A stretch of DNA of 64,000 nucleotides. It comes from Uranotaenia lowii. Taxonomy: Eukaryota > Arthropoda > Insecta > Diptera > Culicidae. The position numbers and the translations under genes are program-made. The notes under the pieces are model-generated. The model saw only the letters and a list, made by a program, of their open reading frames with translations, made no database searches and was not told the origin of the DNA. The stretch covers positions 241,075,756-241,139,755 of the forward strand of contig NC_073692.1 of assembly GCF_029784155.1 (NCBI RefSeq), read 5' to 3'. Positions 43,759-53,412 of the stretch are shown in pieces (within the stretch, counting starts at the first letter, position 1; each line of letters opens with the position of its first letter).

Positions 43759-46740
43759 CTAAGGGTCCAGCGCCGATTGACCGGCGCATAGGGCTGAGAT
43801 AAAAGATCTCCACTGCTGGCGATCCGGAGCCAGCGTCTTCACTTGCTGCCAGCCAAGGTTCTCGTCAACTGTGCGGATTTCAGCGGCTAGACTTCGCCGC
43901 CACGAGCTTTTGGGCCTGCCTCTTCTTCGATGCCCATCTGGATTCCAGTCAAGCGCCTCTCTGCAAATCTCGTTTTCATCTCTTCGCAGCGTGTGCCCAA
44001 TCCATCTCCACTTACGTTCCCGAATCTCGATTTCTAGCGCCTTTTGATGACACCGGCGATGAAGTTCAACGTTTGAGATCCAGTTGCCAGGCCACCAAGC
44101 GCGGATGATGTTCCGCAGGCACCGATTCACAAAAACTTGCAGTTTTCGCGTCGTCACCGCATATGTGCACCAAGTCTCACACCCGTACAGCAATACGGAT
44201 TTGACGTTTGAGTTGAAGATTCGGATCTTAGTTCGTAGAGAGATCTGGCGTGGCCGCCAGATGTTTCGGAGACTCGCAAACGCAAATCGGGCTTTTCTGA
44301 TCCGGGTTTCGATGTCCTTCTTGGTACCACCATCAGGCGTAATCTGGCTACCAAGATACTGGAAGCACTCCACTGTCTCAACCTGTTGTCCAGCTACCAC
44401 GAAATTGGAACGATTTTCTGTATTGATTTCCATCGACTTGGTCTTTCCGACATTGATTTTGAGACCTGCTGCCTTGGAGCTTTCGGTGAGGTCGTCGAGT
44501 TTGCTCTGCATGTCTTGTTGTGTTTGGGCGAGCAAAACAATATCGTCTGCCAGGTCAAGGTCGTTCAGTTGCTCCATGGTTGAAGGATTCCACGGCAATC
44601 CTCGGTTTGGTCTACAGTCAATCGATCCAGTCAAGATCTCATCCATTACGATGAGAAAAAGCAGCGGTGACAAAATACATCCTTGTCTCACTCCAGCAGT
44701 TACCGGGATTGGTTCGGACAAGACACCGTCGTGTAAGACCTTGCACGAAAATGCCTCGTACTGTGCTTCGATGAGATGGACTAGTTTCTCTGGGACCCCT
44801 CGTCGTCTAAGAGCAGCCCAGATGTTTACGTGGTTCAGTCGGTCAAATGCTTTTTCGAAATCAACGAACACCAGCAGAAGAGAGTCCTGGAATTCGTTGA
44901 TTTGTTCCAGTATTATTCGTAGCGTTGTGATGTGGTCCACACATGATCGTCCGGATCGGAATCCAGCTTGTTGCCGTCGGAGTGTAGCGTCGATTTTCTC
45001 CTGGATCCTGTTCAGGATCACTTTGCAGAGTACTTTAAGGGTTGTACAGATCAAAGTTATGCCACGCCAGTTACCGCACTCTGTTAGGTCTCCTTTCTTT
45101 GGGACCTTTACGAGGATACCCTGCATCCAGTCGGCCGGGAATGTTGCAGTATCCCAAATGTCAGCGAAAAGACGGTGCAACATTTGTGCTGACAAGGCAG
45201 GGTCGGCTTTGAGCATTTCAGCAGGAATGCAATCGATTCCAGGCGCTTTGTTGGATTTCATGTCCTTGATTGCCGCTTCTATTTCAGCCAGCGTGGGCGC
45301 TTCCGAGTTGACGCCATTAATGCGACTTACTGTGGGCGCCTCGAGCTGCGGGTTCTGTTGGCCATTGCTATTTGTAACTCGGAAAAGTTGATCAAAATGC
45401 TCAGTCCAACGCTTGAGCTGATCTGTTCGATCTGTCAGCAGCTGACCTGCTCGGTTTTTCAGCGGCATTCTTGCATTAGTCCTTGCACCACTAAGGCGGC
45501 GAGAAATATCATATAATAATCGGATATCTCCAATGGCGGCGGCTCTTTCTCCCTCTTCGGCTAGGGAGTTTGTCCAGGCTCTCTTGTCTCGTCTACAAGC
45601 TCGTTTAACTGCCTTTTCCAGCTCCGCATATCGTAAGCGGGCGGCTGCTTTGGCTGACCCGGTACATGCCTGCTCAATTCCGACTTTCGCCTTTCTCCGA
45701 TCATCGATCATCCTCCAGGTTTCATCCGACATCCATTCACTTCGTCTTCCACAAACTTTACCGAGAGTACCATGGCTCGTCGTGATAAAGGCATTCTTGA
45801 TTCCACACCACTGTTCTTCGACTGTTCCGTCTGTCGGCAGTTCCGAGGCTCGGGATTCTAGCTGTTCAACGTATGCCCTTTTCACCTCTGGATTCTCCAA
45901 CCGGCGGACGTCGTATCGACACCCGACTTTCTCCTCGCGCCGTTGGACACGCGCAACCCTCAGTCGTATCTCGCCAAGGACGAGGTGATGGTCGGATGCA
46001 ATGTCTGCGCTTCGTTTGTTGCGGACATCAAGAAGGCTCCTTCTCCATTTTCGACTGATGCAGATGTGGTCAATTTGATTTTCTGTTCGGCCATCTCGGG
46101 ATACCCAAGTGACCTTATGTGCTGGTCGATGGGGGAAGAGCGATCCACCGATCACCATGTTGTTGTTGCCACAAAATTCTACAAACAGCTCTCCGTTTTC
46201 GCTCATCTGTCCTAGACCATGGCGCCCCATGATGCGCTCAAAGTCCTGATTATCGGAGCCAATCTTTGCGTTGAAGTCGCCTAAGTGGATTTGAATGTCA
46301 CCCTTCGGAATTCTCTCAACCACGCTGTTCAATTGACTGTAAAACTGCTCTTTCTCCTGCAAATCGGCAACGTCAGTTGGCGCATAACACTGGACCATTG
46401 TAAGGTTTCTAACCCGTGTTCTGAATCTGGCTACGATTATTCTTTCGTTTATCGGTTCCCATCTTATGAGGGCCGCATGGGCCTGCGGGCTTAACAGGAA
46501 ACCAACTCCTCGTTCCCGAGTAGCATGTTCTCCTCGTATGCCAGAGTAAAGCAGTACTTGCCCGGACTGTGTCTTGTGTTCTCCAGTGTTAGGCCAACGG
46601 ACTTCGCTCAGTCCCAATATCTCTAGCTTGAGGCGGCTAGCTTCTCTAGCAAGTTGAGCCAGCTTTCCTGGCTGGGCAAGGGTCAAAACATTCCAAGTTC
46701 CAATTCTAGTCCGTGTTTTCATGCTAAAAGTCGTTGCCAA
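43759..46740 (-). CDS. RTE-clade endonuclease/reverse transcriptase, 993 aa
   Basis: The single ORF starts MATTFSMKTRTRIGTWNVLT. The endonuclease spans roughly the first 260 residues: GTWNV, LSEVRW, LGDFNAKIG, TENQIDHI and SDHHLVLG, all catalytic motifs present. The RT lies at about 490-770: NKAPGIDCIPAEML, NWRGITLICTTLKVL, QAGFRSGRSCVDHI, VFVDFEKAFDRLNH, GVRQGCILSPLLF and the active site LADDIVLLAQ (LADD in place of the commoner YADD/FADD). The C-terminus has RKWRWIGHTLRR and HRRRGRPKSSWRR, typical of this group. It would nick target DNA and copy its RNA in place. The stop overlaps the 3' tail. No stop or frameshift interrupts it, so it could be active. Confidence 0.95.
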   Translation of the reverse strand: MATTFSMKTRTRIGTWNVLTLAQPGKLAQLAREASRLKLEILGLSEVRWPNTGEHKTQSGQVLLYSGIRGEHATRERGVGFLLSPQAHAALIRWEPINERIIVARFRTRVRNLTMVQCYAPTDVADLQEKEQFYSQLNSVVERIPKGDIQIHLGDFNAKIGSDNQDFERIMGRHGLGQMSENGELFVEFCGNNNMVIGGSLFPHRPAHKVTWVSRDGRTENQIDHICISRKWRRSLLDVRNKRSADIASDHHLVLGEIRLRVARVQRREEKVGCRYDVRRLENPEVKRAYVEQLESRASELPTDGTVEEQWCGIKNAFITTSHGTLGKVCGRRSEWMSDETWRMIDDRRKAKVGIEQACTGSAKAAARLRYAELEKAVKRACRRDKRAWTNSLAEEGERAAAIGDIRLLYDISRRLSGARTNARMPLKNRAGQLLTDRTDQLKRWTEHFDQLFRVTNSNGQQNPQLEAPTVSRINGVNSEAPTLAEIEAAIKDMKSNKAPGIDCIPAEMLKADPALSAQMLHRLFADIWDTATFPADWMQGILVKVPKKGDLTECGNWRGITLICTTLKVLCKVILNRIQEKIDATLRRQQAGFRSGRSCVDHITTLRIILEQINEFQDSLLLVFVDFEKAFDRLNHVNIWAALRRRGVPEKLVHLIEAQYEAFSCKVLHDGVLSEPIPVTAGVRQGCILSPLLFLIVMDEILTGSIDCRPNRGLPWNPSTMEQLNDLDLADDIVLLAQTQQDMQSKLDDLTESSKAAGLKINVGKTKSMEINTENRSNFVVAGQQVETVECFQYLGSQITPDGGTKKDIETRIRKARFAFASLRNIWRPRQISLRTKIRIFNSNVKSVLLYGCETWCTYAVTTRKLQVFVNRCLRNIIRAWWPGNWISNVELHRRCHQKALEIEIRERKWRWIGHTLRRDENEICREALDWNPDGHRRRGRPKSSWRRSLAAEIRTVDENLGWQQVKTLAPDRQQWRSFISALCAGQSALDP

Positions 46741-47163
46741 AGTTCCAATTCGGATATTTCTTCTCTCAGTTTCTGTAACAATATAAGGTATCAGGAGCAG
46801 TAGGTTGTTAGCCTAAAGTCCCTATCCCGCGATGGGGCTGCCATCTTGGACTTAGCTGGCGGGAGCTGCATTTCATAAATTCAGCCGCTTGCTGCAAGAC
46901 AGACGCTGTTTGAGCCGCCCCTGACCTGGAGAACAGACGCTCGGTTGTTGTTGCACGCCGCCCCTGACCTGGGGAACAGACGCGTGCGGCCACCTTCTCA
47001 GTCTGCATGCGACCAAAGCATCCACCGGGGTTGGGTACCCGATCTCCGCTTAGGTTACTCGCACCCCAGCCGGCACCGCGGGGAGGTAGAGATAGGAGTT
47101 GTGAATAAGAGGTGATATGACCACTATGGGGTCTCGTGTTGCACATTATCCACCGTTTACCAG
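46741..47163 (-). promoter_or_regulatory. 5' UTR/internal promoter region of RTE2, shared with RTE1
   Basis: The first ~250 nt match the first ~240 nt of RTE1 (37184-37425), including 'atcgggtacccaaccccggt' and 'tgctttggtcgcatgcagac'. It also contains a local tandem repeat, 'ccaggtcaggggcggc' twice about 56 nt apart. LINEs of this kind carry an internal promoter in the 5' UTR, so this region presumably drives transcription (inferred). Confidence 0.6.
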
Positions 47164-48838
47164 CATTGATCGATAACATTTATTTGTGAAGTTTTATTAA
47201 AAATTTTACAAAGGTTGCTCTTTTACGTAATGAATTGAATTCATTAAATTTAGTCTTTAATAATGTTATTTCTATACCTAGAAGAAATTTCTATATCTAG
47301 AAGAAATGATCATATAAATAAGTATGTAAATAACAGATTTGATTAAAAGTGGCTATTTTTTCTAAACTACTAATACATATGCAGACACAAAAATTTGGTA
47401 CCTGAAAATTTAGTTATTTTCATGAATTGACATTTCGTTGAAGTTCATCCGAAATTATTTTTTCCCAACGTACGTACATACTCAGGTGATGCAAATCAAA
47501 TCATTTTCATGCACAATTTTTCACACGGGTTTAAAATTTTTAAGTGTAAAACCCATTTTGATTTGTTTGCTAAGTATTTTATTTTGTGTTTGCATCTATC
47601 TAAAGCACTCTAATCAACAAAAACAAGCAATTTTCTGTCTGTTTAGGTACCATCTAAATCTACAAAAAAATTATGCTTCACCTTTCATCATATTTCAATG
47701 GTTTTGCCGTTGTATTCATTCGTTGACTACACGACGCGTTCATCTTGCAGCTTGCGAATGAATTCAGTGGCAAACATTTGTGTGAAAAAAGAACGGCTGT
47801 GAAAGAGGTAATTTTTATTGAATTTAATTCGAATTTATAATATTCACATAATAATTTTTATTTCAAAACAAGTTTCTTCCTCTGCTGCTGCACCTGGGTC
47901 TTAACGACGGAAACGACCACCACCCACAAAGATGTGGGAAGCGAAGCTAAGTGCAACAGCTGGATTAGGAGATGGCGACAGCGAACCATTACTGGACATC
48001 AAAACTATGGCCACGGTGCAAAACCCCAATCGATTAGCCCTCTCGACGACTAAGAAGGTGATCTGCAGTAAAAGATACACGGATTTTGAAAAGTTGCGAA
48101 GCCCATAAAGTGTCTTGCGATTTTTTTAGTTTTGTGATTGGCCAATAAAGTGTAAATTTTTTTTCCTAAAATCTAAATCCGAAATTTGTTTCCTTTGATT
48201 TAATTTTCAGAATGAAAATACTTTTAAGCTGAAAATTCTGATGTTATCCGGAATTAACAAAATTATAAATTTGGATTCTGGACCAATAATGCAGCCTTAT
48301 TCTGAGACTGAAATACAAAAAACAAGACAATTGGATAATTATCGGTTATGATACCAAAATATTTTTTATACATATTTGATGAGCAATTGTTCAGTGTTTC
48401 AAAGTCAAAATTTAACAAATGATTTGTAATTCAAGTCTTCAAATTTATTTTCAACTCGAATCGAATATCAAGAATTGAGAAGTTCTGTGCACGTTTCTTA
48501 ATTTGCTTTTTAGACACATACTTTCATTATAATTGAATATTTTTCATCTAAAAACATTTACTTTAAAGTTTTTGTAAACAATTTCATTAAAATTTTGTCA
48601 TATTGAAAATTTTAGTTTTTATTTCTTCCAAGTCACCTGCGGAATAGGTAACGACTTCAAAAGTCACTTGGCATCGACTTGAGTCACGCCATTCGCCTCT
48701 GAGAATACGGTGACAGTAAAAAAAGTTCATTCAAGTCACCTAAAGTTCATTCAAGTCACGGCATTCGCCTGCTAGAATACGGTGACTCTAAAAAACCAAG
48801 TCACTTCACGTCACTCGCCTCGCAGAATAAGCCCCACA

Positions 48839-49316
48839 AACAAAACAGAACATGTTGAGAACCGGGATGAAAAAGTTCCAGCTTTTATATTCCAGAAAGC
48901 GGATGTGGAGTTACCGTCATCGATAGAAAACGAATTCAACGTTTACTTGAGCCAAATCGAGGCGTAAGGTATTTATACAAATTTTAGTGCTATTTCATAC
49001 AATAACACGTTCTCACTTGTAGATTTTTTTTTAAATATATTTTAGCAAGTCCAATCACGGATGATGACATAGATTTATTTTTTTTTTGGGGATTTTAATT
49101 TAATTTAATTTTTTATTTACTCCTACAGTAAGGTCCTTACATGGCTACACTCTTCACTAGCGATTGCCTGTTTCACTAGCTCGAATTGTCAATCGTGGGT
49201 TTCAACAGATAGCTTCGGACGTATTCGAGAATACTCTAGAGAAAGCTGGTTTTATTGACATACTTGGATGGCTTGCTACAAAACTTAAAAAATCTCATTT
49301 TGTTTTCGACTGTAAT
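48839..49316. other. Spacer between Z1 and Z2
   Basis: It starts with the tail of the P-like ORF (to 48967). The remainder is AT-rich, with a short frame (49164-49319, MPVSLARIVNRGFQQIASDV) that may be decayed TE coding sequence cut by Z2. No domain is recognised. Confidence 0.4.
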
Positions 49317-49319
49317 ATT

Positions 49320-52211
49320 GGGGCTTATTCTGCGAGGCGAGTGACGTGAAGTGACTTGGTTTTTCAGAGTCACCGTATTCTAGCAGGCGAATGCCGTGAC
49401 TTGAATGAATTTTAGGTGACTCGAATGAACTTTTTTTGCTGTCACCGTATTCTCAGAGGCGAATGGCGTGACTCAAGTCGGTGGCAAGTGACTTTTCAAG
49501 TCGTTACCTATTTTGTAAGTGACTTGAATGAAAAAAAATTAAAATCTAGATAAAATTAGAAATTTTTGTTCCAAATGTCCATTTTACATGTACTTAATCA
49601 CTTCATAAATGCTTCCATTGAAAACTTGTGTTTAATTTGTTATATGTGATTTTCATAAATCAAATTTTCAAGGCAAATATGTTGTAGATTTTTATACAAG
49701 TTGTTTCAAAAAAGTATTCTTTCTAGACAATTGTAATAATTTTCGTTTGTACTTTTATTTTAAAAAATCCAAAAGTTTTTTCGTTAATCTGCTCTTTTAT
49801 TTATCCATTTTCTTTCACGGTCCTATTCTTTCGCCTAAATTTAAAAAAAAAACCCTTTTTTACCGCACCTCCGCTTCTTCCGATTACTAAAAATTCCCGG
49901 TACAGAGGAGAAAATTCGCTGCACAAACTCCGACCATCGGTTTTTTTTCATCGTCGTCGATTAGGTTCCGGGCCGATTGCATCTGCAGCTTCAGTAGAAT
50001 TTGCTGTTAAGAGTTGTTCTTTGGATTCCGGCAGCAAAGGGTTGTAAAACTCCGCCACCGCCTGTGAACATCCGCCGCAACAGAACCGTGGCCATGCCCG
50101 GGCATCCTCCGTCATTCGCGGGTTCTGGATGCCCCTCAGCAGATGTGTTACCTTGACTTGGGGGCCTCAAGGGGACGGGTGTTTACCGTTTCGCGTACTT
50201 AAATTCGTTTTTTTTTTTTGGAAATCGAGCCGAGCCGTCGTAAAAACTTTTTGTTTACGGAGTTTGACAGGTCGATGGATTCATCTTATAACATGCAAAT
50301 GAACACAGTGGCAAAAAGAAAAGAAATGTAAAAGGAGGTGAAGCATATATTTATGTTTAAAATTAATGTTAAGCAAAATAGACAGAAAGGATACTTTTTT
50401 GTTGATTAAACTACTTGAGCTAGTTGCAAAAAAAATATAATACTTAGAAAACAAATCAAAGTGCATTTACACACTTTATTTTAAAGATACTGAGCAAACT
50501 TTTCCATGAAATTGATCTGATTTGCATCACCTGAGTACGTACGCACGTTGAGCAAAAGTCATTTCGGATGAACTTTAGTGAGCTGTCAATCCATGAAAAT
50601 AACTTGATTTTAGGTACGACAATCTTGATTTGGTATATGTATTAGCCGTTCAAAGCTTAGCAACTTTTTATAAATAAATGATAAATTTCTTTAAACAGTG
50701 TGGGGTATCATGGAATTTATTAATCATAATAGATGAAAAGAAATAAATAAATAAATAGAAAGGTTTTTTACATTTTGAAAGTATCATTAGGCATTTCTTC
50801 TCTTCTTCTCACATCAACATAGCCAAAACTTGTATGCATCCTGGAAAATGAAAAACTTGCGTTCTTCATTTTTCTTTTCAACACAGTATCTGATACATAG
50901 AACGTGCATTGCAGATACTACTACGACCAGGCCAACCATGTGATAAAAAACGCAAAAGATACGGGAACAAGGGAGGAATGAAGCGTGGAGATCCCTGTCA
51001 AACGCTTCATATGATTTCATATGATTTATCATATAATTTTATAGGGTTATGGTGTTTGTGATTTTCTTTATAGATTATAAATAAGCAAAAAAATAAATAA
51101 TAAAGAACGGGCTCACCAAATCAATGAGAAACGATGATTACGGATGATTCAGGACAAAGCTTCAACTGCGGTAAAAGTTTCTGGGAACCTGGCTTGACGA
51201 GATCAGATGATGTTGTGGAAACTGCCGGCTTCGCTTCTTCGAAGGAACCGAGCCTAAATAGTAAGGATTCTTTTGAGTTGGTCACTGGTCGGATCCATTT
51301 CTCGAACTTTAAAAACCTCTGTAATTTAACCACCAAAAGCTTCCATCTTCAATTATTTCACAAATAAGAAAAATTTCAAAAAAAATCCTGCCAAAAAAAA
51401 CTTGACTGTTTTCTTTGCCCACAGCCCACCAAGTCGAAAGTATCATTAGGCATTTTGTAAATTTTTTTATAAATTAATTTCCCCGTGCTCTGACTGTTTA
51501 AGAAAAAAGGTTTTTTTTTTATTTTGAAAAATGGTGGGGAATCGTGGGCCAGACTTATTAACATGGGGAACTTTCAATTTCGAATACTAAAGAATATGAA
51601 CTTAAAAACCTGAATCTGAAATATATGAAATTAAATCTGCAACCCAAGTTTTAAATGTGATTTGAAATCTATAAATCCTCAATATGAATCTATAAAAAAA
51701 GTGTTTTTTTGAATTTTGGACTTTTCATCTGAAATATGTTTTTAAAAAGGTTCTTAAGTTGGAATTAACATGAGGTTTAATCGAAAAATTACCTGGAAAT
51801 CGTTAATATAGAATAAAATTTCAGTTTTAAATCTGAATTTGATCTTTGAATAAGGAATTCTTTGTAGCTTTTAAACTTAAACTTAAACAGCTTATTCAAA
51901 AAGGATTGGTTAGATATTTTTCATGCATTTGTTATTTTCAATTTCTTTATGAATGTGACGTCATCCGAAAAATTGAAAATCACACTACCTTCTTTGAATG
52001 TCTTCAAAGTTTTGATAGTTCGCATGATGAACCTGATGAAACTGGTTCATTCCCTCTGGAACGTCAAAATAAACAACTGATATTCATTCGTCTACGAAGC
52101 AATGAACTAGTCACCTGGAGTGAGTCGCCTCTCGGAATACCCCGACTATAGTCACGTGACTACGACTAATGTGACTACGAGTCACTTCATTCGCCTCGCA
52201 GAATAAGGCCC
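49320..52211 (-). mobile_element. Family Z, copy 2 (inverted)
   Basis: It reads GGGGCTTATTCTGCGAGGCG at 49320 and ...CCTCGCAGAATAAGGCCC at 52211, flanked by ATT on both sides (49317-49319, 52212-52214). It is in the opposite orientation to copies 1 and 3. Length is 2892 bp. A GC-rich patch at about 49870-50180 aligns with 54690-55010 of copy 3. In one frame both give LL..I.NP.M followed by a Trp-Pro, so a decayed protein may lie there. Bases about 50695-51560 include a 'tggggaatcgtgggcca' repeat that looks like a further insertion. Confidence 0.85.
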
Positions 52212-52214
52212 ATT

Positions 52215-52435
52215 GGTAGAAAATCAAAATTCGATATGAAACTATCGTGAATCATCGTGGACACTCTTTTTGATACCAATTCAAGGGGAAATAATGAAAA
52301 GTTTCAAATTTCTTCAAAAAATATGTTTCCTGATTGTTGTACATCTTTCACATGAGAAATTTCAGACGTCACTCTTTCACAATTGCAAATTTCACGTTTA
52401 TTTTAACTCTCTACGAGCAGTGAATAAAGGGCCTT
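52215..52435. other. Spacer between Z2 and Z3
   Basis: About 220 bp with a short open frame (from 52270) and no recognised content. Confidence 0.5.
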
Positions 52436-52961
52436 ATTCTGCGAGGCGAATGAAGTGACTCGGAGTCACATTAGTCGTAGTCACGTGACTATAGTCGCGG
52501 TATTCCGAGAGGCGACTCACTCCAGGTGACTAGTTCATTGCTTGGTGGGCGAATATTCATCCTGTCATGTTCATCGGATTCACCGTGCGAATTGTCAAAA
52601 CATTAAAAAAGATATCCAACATAAAAGGAAGGTAGTGCAACATTGAGTTTTTGGAATGACGTCATTTTTGTGAAGCATTGAAAAATTAAGAATAATTTAG
52701 AATAAATTACATCGGTTCAATTAAAGCAGCGATTTTTCTGGCGTATTGATTTGTTAGCATCATGAGCGTTGTAATTCGCGATTTTAGCTACCGCAGCGTA
52801 TGTTTCACGAAAATCAGCCTTTCGAATTTCGTGCTTTTAATTCAGATTCACGAGCAAAAATCAAAAATAAATTCCAAAATTGATAGTGATAATGCAAAAA
52901 TCAATTCCAAACGTATTTCAAAGATGTTATAAGACTCTTTAGGTAAAATTTCATTTGCAAT

Positions 52962-52975
<14 letters not shown>

Positions 52976-53025
<50 letters not shown>
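52976..53025 (+). repeat. (CT)n microsatellite in Z3
   Basis: About 25 uninterrupted CT units. Confidence 0.97.
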
Positions 53026-53028
<3 letters not shown>

Positions 53029-53181
53029 CTGTTAAAAACGACTGTACGACTGAACAACCCTTAAATAAAAAAAAACAAGTTCATAGAAATGAGAACTTGT
53101 AGATCTCTGTTGTTATCTTTTTTGCAGATTTAAAATAGAATGCTTAGAACATGAAATTTATTTTAATTTATATTTAATCTT

Positions 53182-53412
53182 GGGGCTTATTCTGCGACTC
53201 GAGTGACGTGAATCACGAAATTTCATATTATTTTGCTTTCTTAAATAGCTCTAATAATTAATAATCCTTCCAATATCTCTAGCCTCGAAATTCTCGTTCG
53301 GATGAGCTGTTATATATTGGTCTTCAGAGCTCATCGATACATAAATTTCTGGAGTCAGGACGAAAAAGTGAAATTTTGTGAGTCACGTCACTCGAATCGC
53401 ATAATACGCCCG
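53182..53412. mobile_element. 231-bp MITE related to family Z, nested in Z3
   Basis: Its ends GGGGCTTATTCTGCGACTCG and (mirrored) CGGGCGTATTATGCGATTCG resemble the Z termini. The inverted match runs about 40 bp (AGTGACGTGA.TCAC.AAATTT). CTT flanks both sides (53179-53181, 53413-53415), again a 3-bp duplication. It is probably a small derivative mobilised by the same transposase. Confidence 0.75.

Larger units (their letters stand above)
43746..47163 (-). mobile_element. RTE-type LINE 2, complete and apparently intact
   Basis: On the minus strand it runs from CTGGTAAACGGTGGATAATG (47163) to ...GGTAGGTAGGTTAG (43746). An 8-bp direct repeat CATTGATC flanks it (43738-43745, 47164-47171). It has a 423-nt 5' UTR, one uninterrupted ORF and a 3' tail of only about 15 nt containing GTAG repeats, as expected for the RTE clade. 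Intactness and a clean target duplication suggest recent insertion. Confidence 0.9.
42415..48835 (+). mobile_element. Family Z DNA transposon, copy 1 (holds RTE2)
   Basis: The left end is GGGCCTTATTCTGCGAGGCG and the right end ...CGCAGAATAAGCCCC, with ACA on both sides (42412-42414, 48836-48838). Excluding the LINE and its duplication it is about 3.0 kb. The right ~200 bp hold three related modules, each a TATTCT-NNN-aGGCGA core near GTGACT/AGTCAC. No complete transposase was found. Copies 2 and 3 share its left arm, and its right arm (about 47340-48835) matches 49320-50690 inverted and 54190-55642 direct. Confidence 0.85.
41619..48967 (+). pseudogene. P-superfamily (THAP9-like) transposase remnant, split by element Z1
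   Basis: Frames before 42414 and after 48836 belong together. Visible in order are MRVGQLMEFDASKNKGKG, FVLVRCLFVGNRWFLPSTN, CPVVAINSDT (a likely catalytic Asp), VFGDSPHILKSQRNWFIGEG (the DxPHxxK...RNxF block typical of P transposases), FIRTCNNWFDVFNSY and SNGGFIDRPTLISLI. Removing Z1 with one ACA joins TQRNT directly to NKTEHVENRD in frame. The protein then ends LSQIEA* at 48967. No THAP domain was found upstream. Stops and frameshifts show it is dead. Confidence 0.7.

Noticed and set aside
44084..45391. 435-codon plus-strand frame
   Set aside because: It lies antisense to the intact RTE2 ORF, has no recognisable domain, and is a shadow of the coding strand.
48636..48835. CRISPR-like or regulatory array of TATTCT-GGCGA modules
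   Set aside because: The modules lie only at the right end of each family Z copy and are subterminal repeats. Spacing is irregular and there are no unique spacers.
42415..52211. A single 9.8-kb transposon with ~0.7-kb inverted repeats (ends at 42415 and 52211), and a 6.3-kb one from 49320 to 55642
   Set aside because: The 3-bp duplications (ACA, ATT, AAA) and the in-frame P-like join pair the ends as three ~3-kb copies instead.
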